Below, piece after piece: positions 26,300 through 34,317 of a stretch of 64,000 nt of DNA. The notes beneath the pieces are model-generated. The model did no database searches, was not told the origin of the DNA, and saw only the letters and a program-made list of their open reading frames with translations. The position numbers were made by a program, and so were the translations under genes. The DNA comes from Kitasatospora phosalacinea. Lineage in GTDB: Bacteria > Actinomycetota > Actinomycetes > Streptomycetales > Streptomycetaceae. The stretch covers positions 6,139 to 70,138 of the forward strand of contig NZ_JNWZ01000036.1 in the NCBI RefSeq assembly GCF_000716545.1. Reading direction: 5' to 3'. The stretch's first letter is position 1, and every line of letters begins with the position of its first letter.

Positions 26300-27718
26300 T
26301 CAGAACTGGAGCGACTTGGTCTGGAGGAACTCCTCCAGGCCGTGCCGGCCGAGCTCGCGGCCCACGCCGGAGCTCTTGCGGCCGCCGAAGGGGGCGAGCG
26401 GGTTGAAGCGACCGCCGTTGATGTCGACCTGGCCGGTCTCCATCCGGCGGGCGAAGGCGGCGGCGGTCTCGTCGTCGGCCGCCCAGACGGCACCGGCCAG
26501 CCCGTACTCGGTGCCGTTGGCGAGGGCGAGGGCGTGCTCCTCGTCGTCGTAGGGCAGGACCACCAGCACCGGGCCGAAGATCTCCTCCCGCACCGCGCGG
26601 GCGTCCGGGGCCAGGTCGGCGAGGACGGTGGGGCGGACGTAGTAGCCGCGGTCCAGCCCCTCGGGGGCGCCCGGGCCGCCGGCCACCAGGCGGGCGCCGT
26701 CGGCGAGGGCGCCCGCGAGGTACTCCTGGACGCGCTCGCGCTGGCGGGCGCTGACCAGCGGGCCGACCCGGGTGGCCGGATCGGACGGGTCGCCGGGGAC
26801 GTACCTCGCGGCGGAGGCGGCGGCGATCGTCAGGGCCTCCTCGTACTGCTCGCGGTGGACCAGCAGCCTGGTCCAGGCGGTGCAGGTCTGGCCGGAGTTG
26901 GCGAAGACGTTGGCGAGGGTGACGTTGACCGCGCGGGCCAGGTCGGCGCCGGGCAGGACGACGCAGGCGGACTTGCCGCCGAGTTCCAGGGAGAGCTTCT
27001 TGAGGCCGCGTCCGGCGCTCTCCCCGATCAGGCGGCCCACGGCGCTGGAACCGGTGAAGGAGACGACGTCCACGCCGGGGTGGGCGGCGAGCGCCGCACC
27101 GACCACCGTGCCGAGGCCGGTGACCAGGTTGAACACGCCCGGCGGCAGGCCGGACGCGTCGACGACCCGGGCGAACAGCCGGGCGGTCAGCGGGGTCTCC
27201 TCGGACGGTTTGAGCACCACCGTGCACCCCGCCGCGAGGGCCGGGACGACCTTGGCGACGATCTGGTGCAGCGGGTAGTTCCACGGGGTGATCGCGGCGA
27301 CCACCCCGGCGGCCTCCGCGTGGACGGTGGAGTTGCCGACCTTCTCCTCGAAGGCGTGGTCGGCGAGGACGTCCAGGAAGGCCGAGGCCACCGCGATCGG
27401 GGTGCCGGCCTGGACCGCGTCGGCGAAGCGCGCCGGAGCGCCGAGTTCGGCGGTGACGGTCGCGGCGATCTCCGCCCGACGGGCGGCCAGGCCGTCGCGC
27501 AGCCGGGTCAGCGCGGCGAGCCGCTCCTCGCGGGTGCTCGCGGCCCAGCCGGGGGCGGCGGCGCGGGCGGCCGCCACCGCCGCGTCCACCTCGGCGGCGG
27601 TGCCCGCGGGGACGGCGGCGATCGGCCGCTCGGTCGCCGGGTCGAGCACCACGATGGTGTCCGGCCCGGCGGCGGGCCGCCAGCGGCCCCCGATGTACTG
27701 GTCCGCGTAGTGCTCCAT
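26300..27718 (-). CDS. aldehyde dehydrogenase
   Basis: A 472-residue NAD(P)-dependent aldehyde dehydrogenase. The catalytic residues are visible: Glu245 in LSLELGGKS and Cys279 in FANSGQTCTAWTR; ITPWNYPLHQIVAKVVPALAAGCTVVLKPSEETP is the cofactor-binding stretch, and GRKSSGVGRELGRHGLEEFLQTKSLQF closes the protein. GAGGAG stands before the ATG at 27718. It is the first gene of a two-gene unit with the alcohol dehydrogenase. A short inverted repeat just upstream probably carries its regulator. Confidence 0.92.
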   Translation of the reverse strand: MEHYADQYIGGRWRPAAGPDTIVVLDPATERPIAAVPAGTAAEVDAAVAAARAAAPGWAASTREERLAALTRLRDGLAARRAEIAATVTAELGAPARFADAVQAGTPIAVASAFLDVLADHAFEEKVGNSTVHAEAAGVVAAITPWNYPLHQIVAKVVPALAAGCTVVLKPSEETPLTARLFARVVDASGLPPGVFNLVTGLGTVVGAALAAHPGVDVVSFTGSSAVGRLIGESAGRGLKKLSLELGGKSACVVLPGADLARAVNVTLANVFANSGQTCTAWTRLLVHREQYEEALTIAAASAARYVPGDPSDPATRVGPLVSARQRERVQEYLAGALADGARLVAGGPGAPEGLDRGYYVRPTVLADLAPDARAVREEIFGPVLVVLPYDDEEHALALANGTEYGLAGAVWAADDETAAAFARRMETGQVDINGGRFNPLAPFGGRKSSGVGRELGRHGLEEFLQTKSLQF

Positions 27719-27747
27719 CCGGTGCTCCTCGGCGTCCGATCCCCATA

Positions 27748-27764
27748 AACTAGCAGTGGTAGTT
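27748..27764. promoter_or_regulatory. operator-like inverted repeat upstream of the aldehyde dehydrogenase gene
   Basis: AACTA (27748-27752) and TAGTT (27760-27764) are separated by 7 bp in an unusually AT-rich stretch about 30 bp upstream of the aldehyde dehydrogenase start. On the minus strand TAGTTT (27747-27752) can act as a -10. The shape suits a TetR- or MarR-type repressor; no such gene is adjacent. Confidence 0.5.
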
Positions 27765-27863
27765 AACTCGGGGAGGGGCGGCCGGTGCAAGGGGCCCGCG
27801 CAGGACGGCACGGCGGGGGGCCGGCGGTGCCACCCTCCCCGTGCTCGCCGACGTGCGCATCGA

Positions 27864-30686
27864 CTACCGGAAGCAGGCGGCGAGTTCGACGCGGGAACGC
27901 ACGCCGAGCCGGGTGAAGACGTTCCTCAGGTGGTACTCGACGGTGCGGACGCTGAGCACCAGGGCGTCGGCGACCTCCTGGTTCGTGGCGCCCCGGGCCA
28001 CCAGCTCGCAGATCCGCGTCTGCTGCGGGGTCAGTTCCGCGGCCGCCCCGCCCCCGGGGGCGCCGGGGGACCGCGTCCGGGCGCCGGTGGCGCGGAGCTC
28101 GGCGGCGGCCCGCCTGGTCCAGGAGACGGCGTCGAACCGCTGGAAGATCTGCACCGCCTCCTGCAGCAGCTCGCGGGCCGGACCCGGCTTGCGGGCGCGC
28201 CGCAGCCGGTGGGCGTGGAACAGCTCGGTCTTGGCCAACTCCAGTACGGCACCGTCCCGCTGGTGGAGCAGCGCGGCGTGCCGGAACTGCTCGTCGGCCG
28301 CCGCGTCGTCGCGCTCCAGCAGCGCGTGGCAGCGGTGGGCCAGGGCGAGGCGGGCGGCGCTCGTCCCGCTCGCCGCCCAGGCGTGGTAGCCCCGCAGCGC
28401 TTCGGCCGCGTTGGCGCGCCGGTCGCAGCGCACCGCCGCCTCCACGAAGTGCGGGGTGGCCAGTTGACGGATGACCAGGTTGGTCTGGCGGCCGGCGGCG
28501 TCGTCGGACATGCCCGCGAGCCGGGCCAGCGCGTCGGCGGGCCGGTCGTCCGCGAGGTCGGCGCAGGCGGACGCCCAGCGGCCGAACGCGGCCGGTCGGC
28601 CCAGCCCCCAGGCGGACACCTGCCGGGTGACGGACCGCAGCCTGGCCGCCGCGTCCTCCCCGTCGCCCCGCAGCGCCGACACCAGGGCGAGCACGGCGAG
28701 GTGGTCCACGGCGAGGTTGCGCTGTCCCGTCCGGCGGGCCAGCCGCAGCCCGTCCAGGGCCGCCTCCTCGGCCGCCGCGCAGCGGTCGGTCAGCAGCGCG
28801 GCCAGGGCCTGGTAGACGAGCGCGGCGGGCACCAGGGCGGCCTCGCCCCGGCTGCGGGCCGAGTCGGCCGAGGCCGCGGCGAAGGAGTGGGCGCGGGCGG
28901 CGTCGCCCAGGGTGTACGCGGCCTGCGCGGCCCACAGGGCGCAGTACGGATCGTCGGTGCCCCCGGCCAGCCGCATCACGTTCCGCAGCAGCCGGCCCGC
29001 CTCCCCGTACCGGCCCTCGAAGGTGGCCGTCATCCCCGCGAAGTGGTCGGCGACCAGGTGCGCGGCGGGGGCGTCGTCGGCACGCCCCGGGGGGCGCGCC
29101 CGCCGCGCCAGCGCGAAGTACCCGGCGAAGTCGCCGGCGAGGAAGGCGGCCTCACCGGCCAGCATCAGCGCGCGGGCCGCCGACTCGCGGCAGTCGTCCG
29201 GGAACAGACCGGCCGCCAGGGAGAGGGCGCGGTACGCCTCGGAGGGCGCGCCGTCGCGCAGCAGCAGTTCCCCCTCGGCCAGGCTCCGCACCGCCCGCGT
29301 CCCCGCCGGCACGCCGTCCGGCGGCACCCGGTGCAGCAGGGCCCGGCTGCGGTCGCCCTCGCCGGCCAGGAAGGCGTGCCGGGCCGCCAGCGTCAGCCAC
29401 CGCTCCCGCAGCCCCGGCCCCGGCGCGAAGTCGGCCGCGTCCTCCAGCACCGCGCCGGCCGTACGGTGGTCGGCGCGGTCGGCTGCCCGCTCCAGGTCCG
29501 CGGCGGCCCGCTCGGCCGGCCCCGTGCCGCAGGCCAGCCGGTGCAGCGCCCGGCGCGGCCCGAACCGTCCGGGGTCGAGGACGCCGGACATGAGGCGGTG
29601 CGCGGCGTGCTGGTCGGCCAGCGGGACCTCGGCGCGCAGCACCTGGCGCAGCAGCCGGCCCGGTACGGCCGTCGTGCCGTCGTCGGCCACCGCGACCAGC
29701 CCGCCCGCCAGGGCCGTGTCGACGGCGCCCGGGTCCCACCCCGCCCGGCGGGCGGCGGTGCGCAGCACGTCCGGGGCGAGCGGGCCGCCGACGAGGACGG
29801 TGGCGACCACGGCCCGGGCGTCGTCCGGCAGTTGGCGGAACCGTCGGCCGCAACCGGCCCGCCACCTGCTGCCCGGGGGCAGGACGAGCGGGCCGCGCCG
29901 GCCGTCGGCGCGGGCGGCGGCCGCCAGTTCGGTCAGCGCCAGCGGATTGCCGGCCGCGAGGGCCGGCGCCTCGGCCTCGGCCGCCGGACAGCGGCGGTCC
30001 GGCGGCCGCGCGGGCGCCGCGTCCGCCAGCAGCAGGCGGGCCGCGGCGTCGTCCAGCGGCGGCAGCCACAGCGTGTCGATCCCGTCCAGGGCCGCGAGGG
30101 CCGGGTGCCCGGTGACCGCGCTCAGCAGCAGGCCGACCCGCAGACCGCGCACGCGGCGGGCGAGCAGGCCGATCACCTGCAGCGACACGCGGTCCAGGTG
30201 GTGCGCGTCGTCCACGCACAGCAGCAGCGGGCGCCCGGCGCGGGAGGCCGCCAGCGCGGCGCGCAGCGCCGAGGCCACCGCGAGGACCGCCTCCGGCGGG
30301 CACCGGCCCGCCAGGACTTCCGCCAGGACGCCCGTGTCCCCGCCGGTGTCCCCGCCCGTGTCCCCGCCGGTGTCCCCGGCCGTGTCCCCGGCCGGGGGCA
30401 CCGGGACGTCCTCGGCCAGCCGCAGCAGCAAGCGCTGGCACCACGCCCACGGCACCGCGGCCTCCGACCCGACACCCCCGACGCGGCGCACGGCGCACCC
30501 GCTCGCCGAACGCGCGGCGTCGTCCAGCAGCGCCGACCGCCCGCTGCCGGGCTCGCCCGTCACCACGACGGCGGCGCCCCGCCCCGTGCGCAGCCGCGCG
30601 AGCACGTCGTGCAGCCTCCGCTGCTCCTCGGCGCGGCCGTGCAGGCGGACCGGCGTACGGGCGGCCGTGGTGCTGTCGCTGTCCAT
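27864..30686 (-). CDS. large LuxR-type (LAL-like) transcriptional activator
   Basis: A 940-residue regulator. The N-terminal AAA/NB-ARC-type domain has Walker A GEPGSGRS (44-51), a Walker B-like RPLLLCVDDAHHLDRVS and downstream ATPase motifs. A long helical-repeat middle (about 330-850) follows, and the C-terminus carries the LuxR helix-turn-helix LTPQQTRICELVARGATNQEVADALVLSVRTVEYHLRNVFTRLGV. LAL regulators respond to carbohydrate, lipid or secondary-metabolite signals. It is divergent from a secreted lipase gene with a palindrome in between, so lipase activation is the most likely job. A GDT repeat near residues 99-118 is insertion-like. Confidence 0.9.
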   Translation of the reverse strand: MDSDSTTAARTPVRLHGRAEEQRRLHDVLARLRTGRGAAVVVTGEPGSGRSALLDDAARSASGCAVRRVGGVGSEAAVPWAWCQRLLLRLAEDVPVPPAGDTAGDTGGDTGGDTGGDTGVLAEVLAGRCPPEAVLAVASALRAALAASRAGRPLLLCVDDAHHLDRVSLQVIGLLARRVRGLRVGLLLSAVTGHPALAALDGIDTLWLPPLDDAAARLLLADAAPARPPDRRCPAAEAEAPALAAGNPLALTELAAAARADGRRGPLVLPPGSRWRAGCGRRFRQLPDDARAVVATVLVGGPLAPDVLRTAARRAGWDPGAVDTALAGGLVAVADDGTTAVPGRLLRQVLRAEVPLADQHAAHRLMSGVLDPGRFGPRRALHRLACGTGPAERAAADLERAADRADHRTAGAVLEDAADFAPGPGLRERWLTLAARHAFLAGEGDRSRALLHRVPPDGVPAGTRAVRSLAEGELLLRDGAPSEAYRALSLAAGLFPDDCRESAARALMLAGEAAFLAGDFAGYFALARRARPPGRADDAPAAHLVADHFAGMTATFEGRYGEAGRLLRNVMRLAGGTDDPYCALWAAQAAYTLGDAARAHSFAAASADSARSRGEAALVPAALVYQALAALLTDRCAAAEEAALDGLRLARRTGQRNLAVDHLAVLALVSALRGDGEDAAARLRSVTRQVSAWGLGRPAAFGRWASACADLADDRPADALARLAGMSDDAAGRQTNLVIRQLATPHFVEAAVRCDRRANAAEALRGYHAWAASGTSAARLALAHRCHALLERDDAAADEQFRHAALLHQRDGAVLELAKTELFHAHRLRRARKPGPARELLQEAVQIFQRFDAVSWTRRAAAELRATGARTRSPGAPGGGAAAELTPQQTRICELVARGATNQEVADALVLSVRTVEYHLRNVFTRLGVRSRVELAACFR
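30334..30393 (-). repeat. five 12-bp tandem repeats inside the LuxR-type gene
   Basis: The unit GTGTCCCCGCCG (plus strand) is repeated five times with one or two changes. In the protein it gives repeated GDT(A/G) tetrapeptide-like units in a loop before the Walker B region. Being in frame (12 bp), copy number changes would not shift the frame. Confidence 0.9.
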
Positions 30687-30795
30687 GACCGCAGTGTGCG
30701 GGGGGAGGGCGGGGAGCGGAAGGGAGTTGACGCACGTTCGTCAACCGCCGTCGACCGCTCCGGCGGGGGCGGGCGGCACCGCCGGGCTGTGCGCA

Positions 30796-30817
30796 GGACC
30801 GGTGGTTCCACCGGTCC
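30796..30817. promoter_or_regulatory. 22-bp palindrome between luxR-type gene and lipase gene
   Basis: GGACCGGTGG (30796-30805) and CCACCGGTCC (30808-30817) are a perfect inverted repeat with a 2-bp centre, 72 bp upstream of the lipase start. It is the natural candidate for the binding site of the divergent LuxR-type activator. Confidence 0.65.
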
Positions 30818-30888
30818 GCAGCGGGCCGGGCACGCGCACACTCCTGCCATCCGTCCCCCGTCCGGGGGCAGGGAGAGAGGATCCACCT

Positions 30889-31575
30889 GTGCGACGCCTG
30901 CGTACCGCTCTGCTCGCCGCCCTCACGGCCGTGGTGCTCACCGTGCCCGGCATGTCCGCCAGCGCCGCCCACGCGGCCACGACCAGTACCCGCACCCCCG
31001 TGGTCTTCGTCCACGGATTCGTCGGCAACGCCTCCAACTGGGCCGCCGCGGAAGCCCTGTTCGCGGCCGACGGCTACTCCTCCGGCGACCTGTTCGCCTA
31101 CCAGTACGACTGGTCGCAGTCCAACGCCGTCAGCGCCGCCGGCCTGGCCGCCTACGTGCGCCAGGTCCTCGCCTCCACCGGCGCGCACCAGGTCGACATC
31201 GTCAACCACTCCATGGGCGGCCTGGTCAGCGACTGGTACGTCAAGAGGCTCGGCGGCCAGCCCTACGTCCGCCACCTCGCCTCCATCGCGGGCGCGAACC
31301 ACGGCACCACCGCCGCCGGCGCCTGCCTGGTGAACCCGTCCTGCGTGGAGATGTTCCCCGGCTCCCTGTTCCTGGCCACGCTCAACGCGGGCGACGAGAC
31401 CCCCGGCGACACGAAGTACGCCACCTGGTACTCGCCCTGCGACGGAGTCATCGTCCCCTACACCAGCACCCGGCTCGACGGCGCCGCCAACAACCTCGTC
31501 CCCTGCCAGACCCACCTCGGCTTCCTGGCCGACATCCCCACCCTCCGGGCCGTCGAGCGCTTCCTCACCAGCTGA
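30889..31575 (+). CDS. secreted lipase/esterase (lipase class 2)
   Basis: A 228-residue secreted alpha/beta hydrolase. A Sec signal peptide covers residues 1-30 (basic RRLR start, hydrophobic core, cleavage after ASAAHAA). The oxyanion motif VVFVHGFVGN (about 38-47), the nucleophile elbow NHSMGG (Ser108), Asp185 (YSPCDGVI) and His209 (CQTHLGF) form a complete catalytic triad. Length fits the small Lipase_2 family of Bacillus LipA and Streptomyces lipases. The GTG at 30889 has GGGAGAGAGG in front. Expression probably depends on the divergent LuxR-type activator. Confidence 0.92.
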   Translation: MRRLRTALLAALTAVVLTVPGMSASAAHAATTSTRTPVVFVHGFVGNASNWAAAEALFAADGYSSGDLFAYQYDWSQSNAVSAAGLAAYVRQVLASTGAHQVDIVNHSMGGLVSDWYVKRLGGQPYVRHLASIAGANHGTTAAGACLVNPSCVEMFPGSLFLATLNAGDETPGDTKYATWYSPCDGVIVPYTSTRLDGAANNLVPCQTHLGFLADIPTLRAVERFLTS

Positions 31576-31596
31576 CCGCCGCCCCGGTCACCGGCC

Positions 31597-31634
31597 GCCG
31601 GGGCCGGGGCCCGCTCCTCGGCCCCGGCCCCGGC
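31597..31634 (+). terminator. strong hairpin terminator after the lipase gene
   Basis: A perfect 15-bp stem, GCCGGGGCCGGGGCC (31597-31611) with 31620-31634, and an 8-nt loop, 22 bp after the lipase stop. No T-run follows. Confidence 0.88.
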
Positions 31635-31716
31635 GTCACCGCGGCCCTCCCGGTGACCCGGACCCGTGCCCCGGCCGGTCCGGCGTCAACCCCCGGACGC
31701 GGCACGCCGATAACGG

Positions 31717-31746
31717 TTGGACGGGACCGGGCCCGGCGCGGAGACT
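31717..31746 (+). promoter_or_regulatory. leaderless promoter
   Basis: TTGGAC (31717-31722) and GAGACT (31741-31746) are 18 bp apart, and the -10 ends 7 bp before the GTG at 31754. No ribosome site is present, so a leaderless message is expected. Confidence 0.55.
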
Positions 31747-31753
31747 GGGCCCG

Positions 31754-32263
31754 GTGACGACCCGGACCGACCCCGCCCCCGAGCTGTGCCCCGACGCCTC
31801 CACGGACCTCCCCGCCCTGCGGCGGCAACTGGCGGTGCTGCACGGCGGGAGGGTGACCTCACTGCACCTGCCCAGCGAGAGCACCGGCCGGTTCGCACTG
31901 CTGCTCGCCCTGACGTACCGCCGGCCCAGCGGCCGGAACGGGCTCGCCTACCGCTGGCTGACCCTCGGCAGCCCCGCCTGGCGGCTGGACCGCACCGGCC
32001 CCGGGGAGTCCGTGCCGGCCGCCGCCTCCGGCGACGCCGTTCCGAAGCTGGCCGCCGACCTGCGGGTGCTGGTCGGCCGCGAGATCACCGACGTCCGGAT
32101 CACCGAACCCGGCTGGGACGCCCTGATCGAGTTCGGCGACCACCGGCTCAGCATCTTCCCCACCACCTGCCACACCCCGGACAGCGGCCCCGACTGGGTG
32201 CTGCGGCTGCCCTCCCGCCGCACGCTGGGGATCGGCCCCGGCTCCCGCTGGGAAGCGCGTTGA
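31754..32263 (+). CDS. conserved-looking hypothetical protein
   Basis: A 169-residue soluble protein that I do not recognise. It has mixed alpha/beta character: an LPALRRQLAVLHGGRVTSLHLPS start, a strand-rich middle (FALLLALTYR, AYRWLTLGSPAWRLD), a helix with PKLAADLRVLVGREITDVRI and a C-terminal beta region ending in DWVLRLPSRRTLGIGPGSRWEAR. No membrane segment, signal peptide or catalytic motif is seen. Codon use is like its neighbours, and the promoter in front supports a real gene. It is a single-gene unit between a terminator and the galacturonate locus. Confidence 0.75.
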   Translation: MTTRTDPAPELCPDASTDLPALRRQLAVLHGGRVTSLHLPSESTGRFALLLALTYRRPSGRNGLAYRWLTLGSPAWRLDRTGPGESVPAAASGDAVPKLAADLRVLVGREITDVRITEPGWDALIEFGDHRLSIFPTTCHTPDSGPDWVLRLPSRRTLGIGPGSRWEAR

Positions 32264-32380
32264 CCACCACCACCCTCGAACGGGCCCGCCGGCGCACCGA
32301 TCCGGCCCCCGGGCAGGGGGTCGGGGGACGGATCGCCGCGGTGGACCCGGTTCGCGAGCGCGTCGAGGTCGAAGTGGTGC

Positions 32381-33157
32381 CTACAGGGTCGTGAAGGGGC
32401 CGCCGATCAGCCGGGCGTCCGCGCTGTCCGGGTCCAGTTCGCCGTGCTCGGCGAGGATCCGTTCGGCGTACGCCTCGGCGTCGTCCTGCGGTTCGTAGCC
32501 GAGCGCGCGGGCCGGGCCCAGGTCCCACCAGGCGCGGGTGTTGGCGCTGATCGCGTTGACCACGGTGTGGCCGACGTCCGGCGCGGTGAGGGCGGCGTGC
32601 ATCAGGCGGGCGCAGTCGGCGGGGCTGAGCCAGGTGGAGAGCATCCGGGGCGAGCGCGGCTCGGGGAAGCAGGAGCCGATCCGCAGCGAGACCGTCTCCA
32701 CGCCGTACTTGTCGGCGTACAGCGAGGCCAGGGACTCGCCGAAGGCCTTGGACACGCCGTAGTAGGTGTCCGGCCGGGGCGCGATGTCGGCGCGCACCGG
32801 CAGCTCGCCGTCCAGCGGGGTGAAGCCCACCGCGTGGTTCGAGCTGGCGAACAGCACCCGGCGCACGCCCTCGGTCCGGGCCGCCTCGTACAGGTGGTAG
32901 GTGCCCTCGATGTTGCTGCGCGCGATGTTGGCGAAGGTGTCCTCCAGGGAGATCCCGCCGAGGTGGATCACCGCGTCCACGCCGCGCACCGCCTCGCGGA
33001 CGGCGTCGGCGTCGGCCAGGTCGAAGGTCAGCGCGTCGGGTTCGCCCGCCACGGGCTTGAGGTCGGCCAGGCGCAGCCGGTAGCCGTACGGGGGCAGCAG
33101 CTCGCGCAGCAGGGTACCCATGCCGCCGGCCGCGCCGGTGAGCAGGACGAGGGTCAC
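32381..33157 (-). CDS. udh: uronate dehydrogenase (NAD-dependent epimerase/dehydratase family)
   Basis: A 258-residue short-chain extended-type dehydrogenase. LLTGAAGGMGTLLRELL is the NAD site, VDAVIHLGGIS follows, and the catalytic YxxxK is in DTYYGVSKAFGE. IARSNIEGTYHLYEAARTEGVRRVLFASSNHAVGF and the IGSCFPEPRSPRMLSTWLSPADCARL segment fit bacterial uronate dehydrogenases. The enzyme oxidises galacturonate (or glucuronate) to the aldarate lactone. The GTG at 33157 overlaps the stop of the enolase-superfamily gene. It is the last gene of the transport operon and supplies the first catabolic step. Confidence 0.87.
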   Translation of the reverse strand: MTLVLLTGAAGGMGTLLRELLPPYGYRLRLADLKPVAGEPDALTFDLADADAVREAVRGVDAVIHLGGISLEDTFANIARSNIEGTYHLYEAARTEGVRRVLFASSNHAVGFTPLDGELPVRADIAPRPDTYYGVSKAFGESLASLYADKYGVETVSLRIGSCFPEPRSPRMLSTWLSPADCARLMHAALTAPDVGHTVVNAISANTRAWWDLGPARALGYEPQDDAEAYAERILAEHGELDPDSADARLIGGPFTTL

Positions 33158-34311
33158 GACACCTCCACGGTGTGGGACTTGATGTAGTCGAGGTCGAAAT
33201 CGTCGCCCAGGCCCGGGCGTTCGGGGAAGCGCACCACACCGTGCCCGTCGATCGCGTCGACGGCCGAGTTCAGGTGCGGCGGCAGCAGGTCGAAGTCGAC
33301 CAGCGGGTGCAGCAGTCCGCGTTCGTACCAGCGGGCGTTGGTGGTGGCGCCGAGCAGGGCGAGGTTGCCGGAGCCGTTGCCGTGCACCTCGCAGTCCAGG
33401 TTGAACGCCTCGGCCAGGTGCAGGGTGCGCACCGCCGGGGTGATGCCGCCGACGTCGGTGGTGCCGGTGCGCAGGATGTCGCAGGCGCCGGAGGCCGCCC
33501 ACTCGGCGCGGGTGAAGTTCTTGCCCCAGGAGGTCTCCGGGCCGATCACCGGGATGTCCAGCTGCTCGGCCAGCCACCGGTAGGAGGAGACCGACGCCTC
33601 CTCCATCGGCTCCTCCAGCCAGTAGAACCCCAGCTCCTGCAACTCCCGGCCCAGCCGCAGCGCCTCGGTGCGCGAGTACCAGTGGTTGGCGTCCAGCATC
33701 AGTTCGACGTCCGGGCCGACCGCCTCGCGCACCGCCGCGCAGGCCGCGACGTCCATCGCCACGCTGGGCGCGCCCGCCACCGGCGGCATCCAGGTGTGCA
33801 GCTTGATCGCCCGGTAGCCCTGCTCGACCAGCCGCACCGCGAACTCGGCGTAGTCGGCGGGGGTGGCCAGCCCGCCGGGCGTCTCGTCGCCGCACATGGT
33901 GGAGGCGTAGGCGGGCACCTCCCGGCGGGCGCCGCCGAGCAGCCGCCACACCGGCTGGCCCAGCCGCTGCCCCGCGAGGTCCCACAGCGCCAGGTCGACG
34001 AAGCACAGCGCCCGGTCGGTCAGGGCGCCGCCCGCGCCGCGCTGGCGCCGGGCCAGCGACGTCCACAGCCGCTCGCGCTCCAGCGCCTCCTGCCCCAGCA
34101 GCGCGGGCCGGACGTACTTCTCCAGCACGTGCGGGCGCAGGTGGTCGGGCTGCACCAGCACCCGCCCGGCGACGCCGTCGGCGTCGGTGACGGTCAGCAG
34201 GGCCTCGCGGACCTCGTGCGGCTCGGCGGGGTGCCGGTGGCCGTGCGGGTCGACGGCGGTGCGGGCGAGGGTGGTGAAGAAGGACACCTCGACCGATTCG
34301 ACGGCAGCCAT
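33154..34311 (-). CDS. enolase-superfamily acid-sugar dehydratase or aldarolactone cycloisomerase
   Basis: A 385-residue mandelate racemase/muconate lactonizing-type protein. The capping domain is at about 1-115. In the barrel the K-x-H motif AIKLHTW ends strand 2, metal ligands appear as Asp in MLDANHWY, Glu in WLEEPM and Glu in VIGPETSW, and the His of the general-base dyad in CEVHGNGSGN. Between uronate dehydrogenase and KdgD, the missing step is conversion of galactarate, or its lactone, to a 2-keto-3-deoxyaldarate. Both galactarate dehydratases and galactarolactone cycloisomerases belong to this superfamily, and I cannot choose between them from sequence alone. Confidence 0.82.
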   Translation of the reverse strand: MAAVESVEVSFFTTLARTAVDPHGHRHPAEPHEVREALLTVTDADGVAGRVLVQPDHLRPHVLEKYVRPALLGQEALERERLWTSLARRQRGAGGALTDRALCFVDLALWDLAGQRLGQPVWRLLGGARREVPAYASTMCGDETPGGLATPADYAEFAVRLVEQGYRAIKLHTWMPPVAGAPSVAMDVAACAAVREAVGPDVELMLDANHWYSRTEALRLGRELQELGFYWLEEPMEEASVSSYRWLAEQLDIPVIGPETSWGKNFTRAEWAASGACDILRTGTTDVGGITPAVRTLHLAEAFNLDCEVHGNGSGNLALLGATTNARWYERGLLHPLVDFDLLPPHLNSAVDAIDGHGVVRFPERPGLGDDFDLDYIKSHTVEVS

Positions 34312-34317
34312 CGCCGG

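Noticed and set aside
27756..31757. A 1333-codon open frame on the plus strand
   Set aside because: It is antisense to the LuxR-type gene and only reflects the lack of stops in GC-rich DNA; the translation is low-complexity Arg/Gly/Pro/Ala.
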